Below, in pieces: positions 9,361 through 19,876 of a DNA stretch of 64,000 bases. The stretch is from Aliidiomarina indica (GTDB lineage: Bacteria > Pseudomonadota > Gammaproteobacteria > Enterobacterales > Alteromonadaceae). Made by a program: the position numbers and the translations under genes. Position 1 is the first letter of the stretch, and every line of letters starts with the position of its first letter. Location: contig NZ_JACAVQ010000004.1 in assembly GCF_015354615.1 (NCBI RefSeq), positions 1 through 64,000 of the forward strand, given 5' to 3'. The notes below the pieces were generated by a model, which was given only the letters and a program-made list of their open reading frames with translations, was not told where the DNA came from and did not search any database.

Positions 9361-12267
9361 ATGGATACAAAGAATAATCAACAAAACACCCGTTTCGCGC
9401 CAGGGATTCGTGTCGAGATTCGAGATGCGGAGTGGCGGGTTAAAGCAGTGGACTACGCCAGTGACGGGGGCTACTTGCTGACCTGCGAGGGCTTATCGCC
9501 ATTGGTGCAAGGGCGTGAATCGCAGTTTCTGACTAAGTTGGACAGCGTAACAATACTCGCGCCTGAAGAAACAAATTTAGTGGACGACACCAGTAGCAAC
9601 TTCAAAGCAAGTTTGCTCTATATCGATTCCATGCTCCGTAAAACTGCACCTTCAACTGAAAAGATTCATTTGGGTCACCGTGCGGCCATTGATCAGCTTC
9701 CCTTTCAGCTTGAACCAACATTGCAGGCGCTGAAGCAACCGCGCCAACGTATTTTGATCGCAGATTCGGTAGGCCTTGGTAAAACGCTGGAAGCGGGTAT
9801 TTTAACTTCAGAGTTGATTGCCAGAGGGCGCGGTAAACGTATTCTTGTATTGGCAGTGAAATCGATGCTTACGCAGTTCCAGCAAGAGTTTTGGAACCGT
9901 TTTAGCATCCCGCTGGTGCGTTTAGATTCTGTGGGTTTACAGCGTGTTCGTAATAAAATACCGGCGAATCATAACCCATTTCATTATTTCGACCGCTCCA
10001 TCATTTCTATAGATACGCTAAAGCAAGACATCGAATATCGACACTATTTGGAGCAGGCCTACTGGGACATTATTATTATCGACGAGGCCCATAACGTTGC
10101 TGAACGCAGCACTGGTTCGCTTCGGAGTAAGTTGGCGAAGCTTATTTCCACTCGTTCCGACACGCTTATTATGCTCTCCGCAACCCCTCATGACGGCAAA
10201 CCAGAGTCCTTCGCGAGCTTAATGAATATGCTCGACCCGACTGCCATAGCTAACCCGAGCGATTATTCAAATGAAGATTTTCGGGATAAAGGATTGGTGA
10301 TTCGTCGCTTTAAGAAAGACGTGCGCGAACAACTTAAGGGGAATTTTCCTGAACGCGAGATTAAAGTTTCTAAAACCAGTGCGAGTCGCGCGGAAGAAGT
10401 TGCATTCGATTTCTTAATGGATGTTACCTTTCAGAATTTAGATGGTCGCTCCCATGGGGCAGGGCACTTATTCCGTACCACGTTAGAGAAAGCATTGTTT
10501 TCAAGCCCCTCAGCGTGTTTGTCGACAGTGCAAAACCGTATGGCTCGGGTACAAAAACGGATTGAAAAAGAGCGGGATCATGAAAAACAAAGTTCACTTA
10601 TAGACGATTACGATACCTTGCAAGGACTTGAAAGTGCGCTGAAGGTAATTACGCCTGAGCACTTCAGCAAATATGCATTGCTCTTAGACGTGATTACCAA
10701 TGACCTGAAATGGAACGGTAAAGCAGCAGATGATCGTTTAGTTGTGTTCACTGAGAGTGTTCAAACGCTTAAATTTCTCGAGGAAAACTTACCGAAAGCA
10801 CTCAAACTGAAAAAGGATCAAACTGCGATATTACATGGTGGGCTGCGAGACAAAGAGCTCATGGACACGGTTGAGCAGTTCAACCGTAAAGAAAGCAAGT
10901 TGCGATTACTCTTGTGTTCTGATGTGGCGTCGGAAGGTATTAACTTACACCACATGAGCCACAAAATGATTCACTTCGATATTCCTTGGTCGCTGATGGT
11001 GTTTCAGCAGCGAAACGGTCGTATTGACCGTTACGGGCAAACACAGCAACCGCAAATTCGTTATCTCCTAACGGAGAGTGATCATGAAAAAGTTCGAGGC
11101 GATACGCGGGTGCTTGAGGTGCTTATTCAGAAAGACGAGCAAGCCAGTAAAAATATTGGCGATCCTTCTGAGTTTTTAGGCGTTCATAGTAGTGAAGAAG
11201 AAGTAGAAAAAGTTGCTGCGGTGATAGAAGACGAATCTGCCGTTGATTTGTCAGCGGCATTTGCCGCTCTTATGGACAATCAAGCTGCTGCCAGTGAGAG
11301 CCCTATGGCGAACTTTATTCCAAGCCACGATTGGAATACCGAAACTGATGCTGTAAGTGCACTGCCGCGCGTATTTACCTCGGGAATAGAATATTGCCAA
11401 ACGGCAGTGGATTGGTTCGCAGAAAGTGGCCAACGTATTGACGCGAAAGTGCGTAAGGATGTGTTTAGTATCACGGCGCCTAGCGACTTGCGCACGCGCT
11501 TGAACTATTTACCAAAAGAAATACGCCCAGATAACGACCATTTCACATTAACGAATAACATCGAAAAAATTAGTGATGAAATAAAGCGCTGTAGACAGGA
11601 AGACGACGCTCAGTGGCCAGCGCTCCATTATTTATGGCCAATACACCCAGTTATGGAATGGCTTTCCGACAAAGCGTTAAATGCTTTTGGTCGCCATACA
11701 GCACCCGTACTTCGCTTGCCGAACCACCTTAATAACCAACAAAGCATCGTACTAATGCATGGTGGTTTTCCCAATCGCCGAGGGCACGCCCTAATTCAAG
11801 ATTGGGTGGGTGTTTGTATTCAAAATAATGAGGTAACGGAGCTACTTGATTGGGACTCAGTTAAAACGCGCCTTGGGCTTGGTGAGAGTGCACTAGCTAA
11901 TCGAGGCGAAACATACGTAACGGAGAGGTTGCAAGCACTATTACCTATTGCGGTCAATGCGGCCAGAGAAAGGTTGCGTGGCTTAAAAGTAGCATACGAG
12001 CAAGAGCGTGCTGAGCACATAAACGCACTTGAAGAGCGCTTAAATAGCTTGAAAACGAAACACCAACGTCAAATGGAGCTTGAGTTCGCGAGTTCGGATG
12101 CCGCGGAGGCTTTAAAACAACGTCGTAAAAGCGAGCGCCAAGCACAAATTGATCGGGTGTTTAATGATTACCAAAGCTGGATTGAAAACACCCAACACAC
12201 GGAAGACTCGCCCTACTTGCAAGTTGTAGCTGTGTTTACCGGCGTTCAGGCCGAAGGCGAAATTTAA
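9361..12267 (+). CDS. SNF2-family helicase (DISARM DrmD-like)
   Basis: This 968-aa superfamily II ATPase has Walker A GLGKT near residues 138-142, a DEAH box near 241-244 in IIIIDEAHN, SATPHDG, and motif VI QQRNGRIDRYGQ near 549. An N-terminal beta-rich part (FAPGIRVEIRDAEWRV) and a charged coiled-coil near residues 860-930 flank the motor. In class 1 DISARM an SNF2-like helicase, DrmD, is encoded just before the adenine methyltransferase DrmMI. The same order is seen here, with only nine bases between the genes. Its job, by analogy, is ATP-driven recognition or translocation on invading DNA. It is about the same length as the other SNF2 protein at 3294-6122, but the sequences are clearly distinct. 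Confidence 0.85.
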   Translation: MDTKNNQQNTRFAPGIRVEIRDAEWRVKAVDYASDGGYLLTCEGLSPLVQGRESQFLTKLDSVTILAPEETNLVDDTSSNFKASLLYIDSMLRKTAPSTEKIHLGHRAAIDQLPFQLEPTLQALKQPRQRILIADSVGLGKTLEAGILTSELIARGRGKRILVLAVKSMLTQFQQEFWNRFSIPLVRLDSVGLQRVRNKIPANHNPFHYFDRSIISIDTLKQDIEYRHYLEQAYWDIIIIDEAHNVAERSTGSLRSKLAKLISTRSDTLIMLSATPHDGKPESFASLMNMLDPTAIANPSDYSNEDFRDKGLVIRRFKKDVREQLKGNFPEREIKVSKTSASRAEEVAFDFLMDVTFQNLDGRSHGAGHLFRTTLEKALFSSPSACLSTVQNRMARVQKRIEKERDHEKQSSLIDDYDTLQGLESALKVITPEHFSKYALLLDVITNDLKWNGKAADDRLVVFTESVQTLKFLEENLPKALKLKKDQTAILHGGLRDKELMDTVEQFNRKESKLRLLLCSDVASEGINLHHMSHKMIHFDIPWSLMVFQQRNGRIDRYGQTQQPQIRYLLTESDHEKVRGDTRVLEVLIQKDEQASKNIGDPSEFLGVHSSEEEVEKVAAVIEDESAVDLSAAFAALMDNQAAASESPMANFIPSHDWNTETDAVSALPRVFTSGIEYCQTAVDWFAESGQRIDAKVRKDVFSITAPSDLRTRLNYLPKEIRPDNDHFTLTNNIEKISDEIKRCRQEDDAQWPALHYLWPIHPVMEWLSDKALNAFGRHTAPVLRLPNHLNNQQSIVLMHGGFPNRRGHALIQDWVGVCIQNNEVTELLDWDSVKTRLGLGESALANRGETYVTERLQALLPIAVNAARERLRGLKVAYEQERAEHINALEERLNSLKTKHQRQMELEFASSDAAEALKQRRKSERQAQIDRVFNDYQSWIENTQHTEDSPYLQVVAVFTGVQAEGEI

Positions 12268-12276
12268 GGAAAGTTC

Positions 12277-15200
12277 ATGATTATTAACGGCCTCATTAAC
12301 GAAAACGAATTCTATTCTGAGCATTACATCAGTGAAGTGTTCAGTGGCGATATTAAAGACATTATTGCCACCTGGCAGCAGCTTGAAACCGACGCCAAAG
12401 AGCAGGAGAAAGATTATCGTGCGCCTTTTAATCAACTGAACACGCAAGCGCGCGAAACCTTGCAGCGTTTAGGCGAAGCTCAGCGCTATCGTGGCGTTAA
12501 CGATAAGTTGAACGGCTTACGTGCAGTGACTAAGCGCCTGCTAGATATCCTAGATTTACCCTATTCACCCATGCGTGTTCCGCTCGATAACGATGTGGAA
12601 CTGCCTTTGTTAGGAGAGGTGAGGGCGCAAGACGGTAGTCCACTGGTGTGGATTTTAGAAGCCATGCCAGCACAAGGCGAAGGCTTAGATCAAGACCCAC
12701 TGGCCTGCCAAGTGCAACCCGAGCAACTGCTCACCCTGCACGATTTACCAGTTCCCAAAGACGTACTGCAAAGTGACAGTCCAACCTGGCAAGATCGCTT
12801 AAGTAAACAGGTGTTCTCGCAAACTCAGCCGCCGCGTTGGGTGTTGTTGTGTGGTCCGCAGCAGTGGCTACTCATCGACCGCTCCAAATTTGCGCAGCAC
12901 CGCTTGTTGCGATTCGACTGGCTCGATTTGCTCACTCGCCGTGAAACCGAAGCGTTAAAAGCTATTAGCGTAATGCTACACCGTGATTCCCTAGCCGATG
13001 GACAAGGGCAAAGCTTACTCGATACCCTTGATGAAAATGCACACAAGCATGCCTATGGAGTATCAGAAGATTTAAAATATGCCTTGCGTGAGAGTATTGA
13101 GCTACTCGGCAACGAAGCGGCCAAGCAGCTTGAAGCGCGTGCCAAACGCCATAACAAGAGCATTTATACCCAAACCGACCCGGATTATTACCTAGACCCA
13201 TCTCAGCTCAGCGCTGAATGTTTGCGCTACATGTACCGCTTGTTGTTTTTGTTTTATATCGAAGCGCGGCCTGATCTCGGTTATGCCCCGGTAACCAGCG
13301 ACACCTACATAAAGGGCTATTCACTGGAGCACTTGCGTGACTTGGAAATGATTCCGCTCACCAGCGAAGCTGATCAGGATGGGCGTTATTTCCATGACAC
13401 ACTCACCATGCTATTTAACCTGGTGTTCGAAGGTTATCGCCCTGATTCTGGCAATCGTCAGGATGATCTCTTTGCTACAAGCTCGCAAACCGGCCGCGAT
13501 ACCTTTGAAATGCACGCCCTGAAAAGCCATTTGTTTGATCCGCAACGTACCCGCAACCTTAACCGCGTGATATTCCCGAACCAAGTTTTGCAACGCATAA
13601 TTCAACTCATGTCGCTGTCGAAAGAAAAATCTGGCCGCAACCGCCGTGGCCGTATTTCTTATGCGCAGTTGGGTATCAACCAACTCGGGGCAGTTTACGA
13701 AGCACTATTGAGCTACAGAGGCTTTTTCGCCGGCACTGATTTATACGAAGTGAAACCCGCCAATGAAAGCTGGGATCCATTGGGTATGGGCTTCTTTGTA
13801 ACCGCAGAAGCATTGGCAGATTATAAAGACGATGAAAAAGTATATGTGAAAAACCAAGCGGGCGATAACAAGCTATTGGTGTACCCCAAAGGCAGCTTTA
13901 TTTACCGCTTAGCTGGGCGAGATCGTAAGAAATCCGCGTCCTATTACACCCCCGAAGTGCTCACCAGGAGCTTGGTAAAGTATGCGCTTAAAGAAGTGTA
14001 CAAAGAGCAACTTGAGCACTTAGAAAGCGACCAACAGCGGGCTCAGCGTTTATTGCAGCTCACCATTTGTGAGCCTGCCATGGGCAGCGCGGCGTTCTTA
14101 AACGAAGCCATTAACCAAATTTCCGACAAATACCTTGAACTGATGCAACGCGCTACGGGTAAGCGCATTGCTCAAGACGACTTTGTGCTGGAAAAGCAGA
14201 AAGTAAAAATGTTTATTGCCGACAACAACGTGTTTGGCGTCGATTTAAACCCCGTTGCGGTAGAGCTTGCCGAAGTGTCGTTGTGGTTGAATGCCCTTTC
14301 GAAAGACCGCTTTGTGCCTTGGTTTGGCTTTCAACTGTTTCACGGCAATTCGCTCATTGGCGCGCGCCGCGAAGTGTTCAAGCCGAGCCAGCTCACCCAT
14401 AGCAAAGACGGCTGTTGGCTAAAAGCTGCACCTGAACGCAGCACCCTGAATAGTGAATATTATGGTGGGGTTTGGCACTTCTTGCTGCCCGACAGCAACA
14501 TGGCAAGTTATTCCGACAAAGAAGTAAAAGCGCTTTATAAAGACGAAATAAAAGCAATCAACGACTGGCGCAAGCAATTCACTAAGCCTTTTACTAAAGA
14601 CGATGTTGCCCGGTTAGAGCGTATTTCAGCGCATGTTGATTCATTATGGCATGCTCACGCCAAATCACTTGCAAAGCTGCGTGATCGCACTACCGATCTC
14701 TATCATGTATACGGCATGAGCGAGCATGAAGCGAAGGAGCCTGCACCCCATAGCAGTATGAGCGAGAAAGACGCCCAGTTGCAGGGCACAGTGGAGTACC
14801 AGCAGCTTAAACTGGTGATGGATTATTGGTGTGCGCTTTGGTTTTGGCCCATCAGCAAACATGCTAGCTTACCCAGCCGCGAGAACTATTTAGCTGAGCT
14901 TGAAACCATTCTTCGCATCAGTAAAAACAACGAGCCAAATACAAGTAGGGCGCCAAACTTAGCCAAGCTCAATATGGAAGCCTTGCAACAACAAATACCG
15001 CGCTTAAACACGGTGATGGAACTGGCGCAAAAACGCCGTTTCTTTCATTGGGAGCTGGCCTTTGCCGATATTTTTGCCGAGCAAGGCGGCTTTGACCTTA
15101 TGCTGGGTAATCCACCTTGGTTAAAAGTGGAATGGAGTAGCGGTGATGTGCTCGGTGACTACGAGCCACGCTTTGTGATTCGTAAGATTTCAGCCTCAGC

Positions 15201-17142
15201 ACTGGCTAAGCTGCGTGAGGAAACCTTCGAACGAATTCCAGAGCTGAAACAAGGCTGGACCGATGAATTTGAAGACAGTGAAGGTACGCAGAATTTTTTG
15301 AATGCGCAGGTGAATTACCCGCAGTTGAAAGGGCAAAAGGCGAACTTATTTAAGTGTTTCTTACCGCGTGCATGGCACAACGTAAATGACAAAGGTGTGA
15401 GCGGATTCCTGCACCCTGAAGGAACCTATGACGATCCTAATGGTGGTGCCTTCCGAAACATTCTGTATCAGAGACTTCGCCAACATTTTCAATTTCATAA
15501 TGAAATGGGCTTGTTTGCGGAAGTGCATCACGCAACCACTTACAGCATCAACGTTTACGGCTCAGTGCAAGAAAAGCCGACGTTCAATCATTTAGCAAAT
15601 CTGTTTATCCCACAAACTATTGATACATGTTTTGCTCATAGCGGTGACGGTAAAGTTCCAGGTATAAAAGATGAAATCGAATCAAATAAGGGAATGGTTA
15701 AATCGATTTGGAATACCAACGGGCATAAAGATCGTGTGATTCAAATTACTGAGCGTGAACTTGAGCTATTTGCCAAGCTTTATGATGAGGCTGGAACACC
15801 CGCGCTAGAAGCTCGACTACCTGCAATTCATGCCAGTCAGTTAATGAGCGTATTAATAAAGTTTGCCGAACAGCCGAAGCGACTCGGAGATTTGAAAGGT
15901 GAGTATTACTCCACTCAACATTGGAATGAGGTGAACTCACAACAGGACGGCACAATGCGACGGGAAACCCAATTCCCTGATTCACCCGAGCAATGGATTC
16001 TATCGGGGCCGCATTTCTTCGTGGGTAGTCCGTTTTACAAAACACCGCGTACAGAGTGCACTCAAAACAGCCACTACGACATCCTTGACCTCGAATCGCT
16101 ACCCGACGACTACCTGCCGCGCACGAACTACGTGCCGGCTTGCGATCTCGACACCTATCGCGCCCGCACCCCACGCGTGCCCTGGACCGAACCTGGCGAA
16201 ACCAGCCCGCGCTTAGTGACGGATTATTACCGCTTGGTTAATCGAGAAATGATAGGTCCTTCCTCTGAGCGAACTCTGATAACCGCAGTTATTCCAAAAG
16301 GGGCTGCTCACATTAATACGTGCCTTTGCACTGCATTCAAGGATCCAGTAACTTTATTGGATTATTTTTCCATGACTCTCTCAGTGGTTTTGGATTACCG
16401 TGTCAAAAGCACTGGCATGGGGCATGCGAATACTTCTCTAATAAACCAATTGCCAATCTTGTCGAATGACAATTATCGCTCCGCACTTCATGTAAGAGCG
16501 TTAGCGCTTGTCTCTTTAAGTAAGTCCTACGATGATTTTTGGGAGACTTGTTGGGATTCTCAATTCCAAAGACAGTCGTGGGCTGCGAACGAAGGTAACC
16601 CAGCATTACTTCAGAGCTTCTTTGCCAACCTTACTCCAAACTGGCAACGCAACAATGCGTTACGTAGTGACTACGCTCGTCGCCAAGCCCTGCTAGAAAT
16701 CGATGTGCTGGTAGCTCAAGCACTTGGATTAACCCTGGAAGAGTTACTCGCTATTTACAGGGTGCAATTTCCCGTCATGCGCCAGTACGAAGCCGAAACC
16801 GCCTATGATCAAAATGGACGCATTGTCTTTACTCCAAGTAAAGGCTTGGTTGGTATAGGTTTGCCGCGTAAAGCCCGCAAGGGCGATCTCAATGACGGCA
16901 TCAGTTACACCATCGACAGCGAAGAGCGCAGTGAAACAGGTATAGCATTAGGTTGGGAAGACATAAAGGATATGCAAAGCGGTACCATCAGCAAAACCTT
17001 TATCGACGACACGCTTCCTGGCGGCCCACGTGAAAAAATCATCACTTACCAAGCCCCATTCTTCGTCCCCAACCGCGAAGAAGACTACGCCATCGCTTGG
17101 GAGATATTTAAATCAGAAAATCTAAATAAAGGAGACTTTTAA
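12277..17142 (+). CDS. Eco57I/DrmMI-type adenine-N6 DNA methyltransferase
   Basis: This 1,621-aa class I DNA methyltransferase has the family's YYTPEVLTRSLV segment, the SAM-binding CEPAMGSAAFLNEA near residues 599-612, FGVDLNPVAVELAEVSLWL as the acidic motif, and catalytic NPPW near 945-948. The long N-terminal part (about 500 residues) and the C-terminal region beyond 1,100 are likely for DNA recognition. I see no nuclease motif, so I take it as a modification enzyme protecting self DNA. Size and position after a DrmD-like helicase fit DISARM DrmMI; BREX PglX is the other related family but is usually nearer 1,200 residues. Its stop abuts the ATG of the next gene with no gap. Confidence 0.85.
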   Translation: MIINGLINENEFYSEHYISEVFSGDIKDIIATWQQLETDAKEQEKDYRAPFNQLNTQARETLQRLGEAQRYRGVNDKLNGLRAVTKRLLDILDLPYSPMRVPLDNDVELPLLGEVRAQDGSPLVWILEAMPAQGEGLDQDPLACQVQPEQLLTLHDLPVPKDVLQSDSPTWQDRLSKQVFSQTQPPRWVLLCGPQQWLLIDRSKFAQHRLLRFDWLDLLTRRETEALKAISVMLHRDSLADGQGQSLLDTLDENAHKHAYGVSEDLKYALRESIELLGNEAAKQLEARAKRHNKSIYTQTDPDYYLDPSQLSAECLRYMYRLLFLFYIEARPDLGYAPVTSDTYIKGYSLEHLRDLEMIPLTSEADQDGRYFHDTLTMLFNLVFEGYRPDSGNRQDDLFATSSQTGRDTFEMHALKSHLFDPQRTRNLNRVIFPNQVLQRIIQLMSLSKEKSGRNRRGRISYAQLGINQLGAVYEALLSYRGFFAGTDLYEVKPANESWDPLGMGFFVTAEALADYKDDEKVYVKNQAGDNKLLVYPKGSFIYRLAGRDRKKSASYYTPEVLTRSLVKYALKEVYKEQLEHLESDQQRAQRLLQLTICEPAMGSAAFLNEAINQISDKYLELMQRATGKRIAQDDFVLEKQKVKMFIADNNVFGVDLNPVAVELAEVSLWLNALSKDRFVPWFGFQLFHGNSLIGARREVFKPSQLTHSKDGCWLKAAPERSTLNSEYYGGVWHFLLPDSNMASYSDKEVKALYKDEIKAINDWRKQFTKPFTKDDVARLERISAHVDSLWHAHAKSLAKLRDRTTDLYHVYGMSEHEAKEPAPHSSMSEKDAQLQGTVEYQQLKLVMDYWCALWFWPISKHASLPSRENYLAELETILRISKNNEPNTSRAPNLAKLNMEALQQQIPRLNTVMELAQKRRFFHWELAFADIFAEQGGFDLMLGNPPWLKVEWSSGDVLGDYEPRFVIRKISASALAKLREETFERIPELKQGWTDEFEDSEGTQNFLNAQVNYPQLKGQKANLFKCFLPRAWHNVNDKGVSGFLHPEGTYDDPNGGAFRNILYQRLRQHFQFHNEMGLFAEVHHATTYSINVYGSVQEKPTFNHLANLFIPQTIDTCFAHSGDGKVPGIKDEIESNKGMVKSIWNTNGHKDRVIQITERELELFAKLYDEAGTPALEARLPAIHASQLMSVLIKFAEQPKRLGDLKGEYYSTQHWNEVNSQQDGTMRRETQFPDSPEQWILSGPHFFVGSPFYKTPRTECTQNSHYDILDLESLPDDYLPRTNYVPACDLDTYRARTPRVPWTEPGETSPRLVTDYYRLVNREMIGPSSERTLITAVIPKGAAHINTCLCTAFKDPVTLLDYFSMTLSVVLDYRVKSTGMGHANTSLINQLPILSNDNYRSALHVRALALVSLSKSYDDFWETCWDSQFQRQSWAANEGNPALLQSFFANLTPNWQRNNALRSDYARRQALLEIDVLVAQALGLTLEELLAIYRVQFPVMRQYEAETAYDQNGRIVFTPSKGLVGIGLPRKARKGDLNDGISYTIDSEERSETGIALGWEDIKDMQSGTISKTFIDDTLPGGPREKIITYQAPFFVPNREEDYAIAWEIFKSENLNKGDF

Positions 17143-17409
17143 ATGGCTGTTCAATTTTTAATACCAATAGGACGTGCCGCCATTCACCTTGCTCGACGAT
17201 GGCAAGGAGTGCTGGCTATTATTGGGGTCACAGTAGCAACTGGATTTACATTGAAAAGTATGTTTAATCAAATGGGGCAAACAGCACTGAGCCTTTGGCC
17301 ATTACTTTTGCTCACTTTTTTCTTTTTATTAATCAAAGAGTTTATTCGGTCTTGGTTTGCGGTAAAAAACAATACAACAAAATTTCCTGAAAAGGAGAAT
17401 GATGAATGA
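17143..17409 (+). CDS. Small membrane protein coupled to methyltransferase
   Basis: This 88-aa protein has two predicted membrane helices (about residues 20-40 and 48-68) and a charged tail. I recognise no family. It starts at the base after the methyltransferase stop, with AAAGGAGAC just upstream, and its end overlaps the next start by four bases (ATGA), so three genes are translationally linked. Small membrane proteins are not part of standard DISARM or BREX sets, so this may be an array-specific membrane effector or anchor. Confidence 0.7.
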   Translation: MAVQFLIPIGRAAIHLARRWQGVLAIIGVTVATGFTLKSMFNQMGQTALSLWPLLLLTFFFLLIKEFIRSWFAVKNNTTKFPEKENDE

Positions 17410-17876
17410 GCTTAGCTATAACAAAGCGTTCTGGATTTATTTTAAGATTATTAACAATATGTGCGTTCACATGCATGATGCTATTTACGGCAATCGTTAT
17501 TGTTCAAAATGAAGAATTAGGCAAGCTAGTTCCGCCAAGCACAATAAGAACATTGGCACTAATGTTTGGTTACATCGTTGCTCTCTGTACATTTAATTAT
17601 GCTATGGCTATTAAAGGTCGGAATTTTATGGGCTGGCAAAATGAATTGTTCATAATGTTGGGTTTTGTCATAGTTTTCATAGCGATGTTTCTTCCTCATG
17701 CGTTTCCTACCAATGAAGTAACTCGGGTTGATAGCTGGGTACCCTTTATGTCTAAAGAGACGTTTGTCTTAAAAGCGAATTGGAAATTTGCTTATATTTT
17801 GTTTCTGGCTGTTCCTTTTTTTATGGTTGCTTGGAAACGTATCAAGGAGTTAGATCTATGGAAAGCGAAGCGATGA
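17406..17876 (+). CDS. Four-helix membrane protein in defence array
   Basis: This 156-aa protein has four likely membrane helices (about residues 12-32, 48-68, 80-100 and 128-146) with a short periplasmic-type loop containing an HAFPTNEV stretch. I see no enzyme motif and no known family. The ATG overlaps the stop of the preceding 88-aa membrane gene by four bases. With that gene it forms a two-protein membrane unit between the methyltransferase and the DUF262 nuclease. It could be an abortive-infection pore, or a membrane anchor for the helicase-nuclease complex. Confidence 0.7.
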   Translation: MSLAITKRSGFILRLLTICAFTCMMLFTAIVIVQNEELGKLVPPSTIRTLALMFGYIVALCTFNYAMAIKGRNFMGWQNELFIMLGFVIVFIAMFLPHAFPTNEVTRVDSWVPFMSKETFVLKANWKFAYILFLAVPFFMVAWKRIKELDLWKAKR

Positions 17877-17989
17877 CGTGACCTCATAGAAAATTCGTGG
17901 AAACTAACGGTGGTCGACTCTGGGAAGTATTTTGAAAAGAATGCTAGCATGTCGTTGGTAACATTTTTGGGCGGAAAACGGAAATTAAA

Positions 17990-19846
17990 ATGACTAAAAT
18001 CTTAGGTACTAATCTTGTTCCATTTAAAGATGTTATCGAGAATCATTGCTTCAGGATTCCCGATTATCAACGTGGTTATGCGTGGGAAAAAGAGCACGTG
18101 GATGCCATGCTTGAAGATATCGAGCACATGCTTGATTACCGCCCTGAACATGAACACTTTACCGGTACAATTGTGCTTTCCCCTCAAAGAGGAAAGACAG
18201 AAATCTATGACATTGTAGATGGTCAGCAGCGATTAACGACCTTGATAATTATTTTGGCGGGTATTCGTGATAATATGTCTGAAACAGAAGCCAGAAAGTT
18301 TCAAACGAAATATTTGATACGAGGGCCTTTAGGGAATGAATATCCCGTCTTAACCCTCAACAGTGCATGTAACGAGTTCTTCGACCAATGTATTCTTAGA
18401 GTTGTAAATGGTAACGATGTAAAACAAACGCTAGAATCGCATCGACGTATTGATGATGCGAAAAGAACCGTAAGCGCATGGCTTGCGAAAGTCGATAATC
18501 AGCAAGTGTTAGACATTATACTGAATAAACTGGGGTTTATTGTATATGCCCCAACGAGCAAAGCTGAAGTTGGTGTGATGTTTGAGGTTATCAACAACCG
18601 GGGGAAACCTCTTAGTGAACTTGAAAAAGTTAAGAATTATCTTATTTACTGCTGCGCAAAGGTTGGTGCTGAAGAAACTCGACTATTAATTGATAATAAG
18701 TGGTCAGGCATTCTCGCTAATTTAAATAATGCAAACAAAACGACAGGAGCGGAAGAGTCATCTTTTCTTCGATATTGTTCGACTGTGATATTGAGGCTCA
18801 CTAAAGAGTCTAGTCAGCACACTTATGATGAACTTAAAAAATTGTATGATGTTCGCGAAGCAATAAAAGACGATAACGCAAAAGAGAAACTCATTACCAA
18901 TATCGACACTTTCACGCGTTTTTTGGCTAATGCTGCATCCGTTTACGCAGAGATATATTCGGGAGAGGTGAAAAGTTCGCCTAATCAGGATGTTGCACTT
19001 AAGCGTGAACAATTTATTTTGATTCGGTCACAACCACGTCAAGCTTCAATTATGCCTTTATGCTTGGCTGTTTTAACCAAGCCCAATCAAACATCAAGAA
19101 CTCAATTAAATCTTCTTAAACTACTAGAAATACTGAATTTTAGAGTATATGGAGCCCGTGGTGTGGTGTCTCGACATGATACGGGGCAGGCAGAATTGTT
19201 TAATCTTGCAGCTGAATATTACCATGGGGCAATATCTGAACCGAAATTAGTTGATAGGTTAATAGGCTTTGTTGAATACCACTCGCCAGAAGGCCAATTC
19301 AAAAAATCCTTCGAGTTGGATAGTGATGAGTCTTTTGATTTTTACCATTGGAATAGCCTGAAATATTTTCTCATCAACTACGAGGGTTACTTAAACCCAA
19401 ACCGCACCATTGATATCAAGTCGATCTTATCGAAACGCAAAGAAGGGAAGACGTTAGATTATCTATCGGTGGAACATATTTGGTCAACGAAATTTAGGCA
19501 AGACGAGAACGACCGCGTGGTTGACAATCATGAGCGTCGTCGCTTGGGAAACTACATGCTTTTAGAGCTTCGAATCAACATTCAAGTGAAGGACTGTTCA
19601 CTAGAAGAAAAGTACAAGGCATACCTGAGTGGTGTGAAACGAGGCGAAGTATCTGAGCAACCAAGTCAGCTTAGCCAAGTGAAACATACCGCTGTTAAAG
19701 CAGAGGAGATATTGCTTTCGTTAAAAGGCGTAACACGCTCGAAAGATAAGTATTACTTGGAGCAATACAGGCGTTTAAATAACTTCAGAGAAAAGGAGCT
19801 ACAAGAGTTCGCCCTAAAACGTTGGGATCTTTCGGCGTTTAAGTAG
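17990..19846 (+). CDS. DUF262/DUF1524 protein (GmrSD-like nuclease)
   Basis: This 618-aa protein resembles GmrSD-type enzymes in fused form. The N-terminal DUF262 (ParB-like NTPase) domain shows PDYQRGYAW near residue 25 and IVDGQQRLTTL, with DGQQR at about 77-81. The C-terminal DUF1524 His-Me type nuclease domain has VEHIW (His near 496) followed by RRLGNYMLL and a conserved Asn. GmrSD enzymes cut modified phage DNA using NTP. Such a modification-dependent nuclease next to a methyltransferase would need to ignore the host's own methylation, or serve as a backup against modified phages. The gap to the preceding gene is about 110 bases. Confidence 0.8.
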   Translation: MTKILGTNLVPFKDVIENHCFRIPDYQRGYAWEKEHVDAMLEDIEHMLDYRPEHEHFTGTIVLSPQRGKTEIYDIVDGQQRLTTLIIILAGIRDNMSETEARKFQTKYLIRGPLGNEYPVLTLNSACNEFFDQCILRVVNGNDVKQTLESHRRIDDAKRTVSAWLAKVDNQQVLDIILNKLGFIVYAPTSKAEVGVMFEVINNRGKPLSELEKVKNYLIYCCAKVGAEETRLLIDNKWSGILANLNNANKTTGAEESSFLRYCSTVILRLTKESSQHTYDELKKLYDVREAIKDDNAKEKLITNIDTFTRFLANAASVYAEIYSGEVKSSPNQDVALKREQFILIRSQPRQASIMPLCLAVLTKPNQTSRTQLNLLKLLEILNFRVYGARGVVSRHDTGQAELFNLAAEYYHGAISEPKLVDRLIGFVEYHSPEGQFKKSFELDSDESFDFYHWNSLKYFLINYEGYLNPNRTIDIKSILSKRKEGKTLDYLSVEHIWSTKFRQDENDRVVDNHERRRLGNYMLLELRINIQVKDCSLEEKYKAYLSGVKRGEVSEQPSQLSQVKHTAVKAEEILLSLKGVTRSKDKYYLEQYRRLNNFREKELQEFALKRWDLSAFK

Positions 19847-19876
19847 CTATAAAAAGATCAAGAACGGAGTCGAAAA

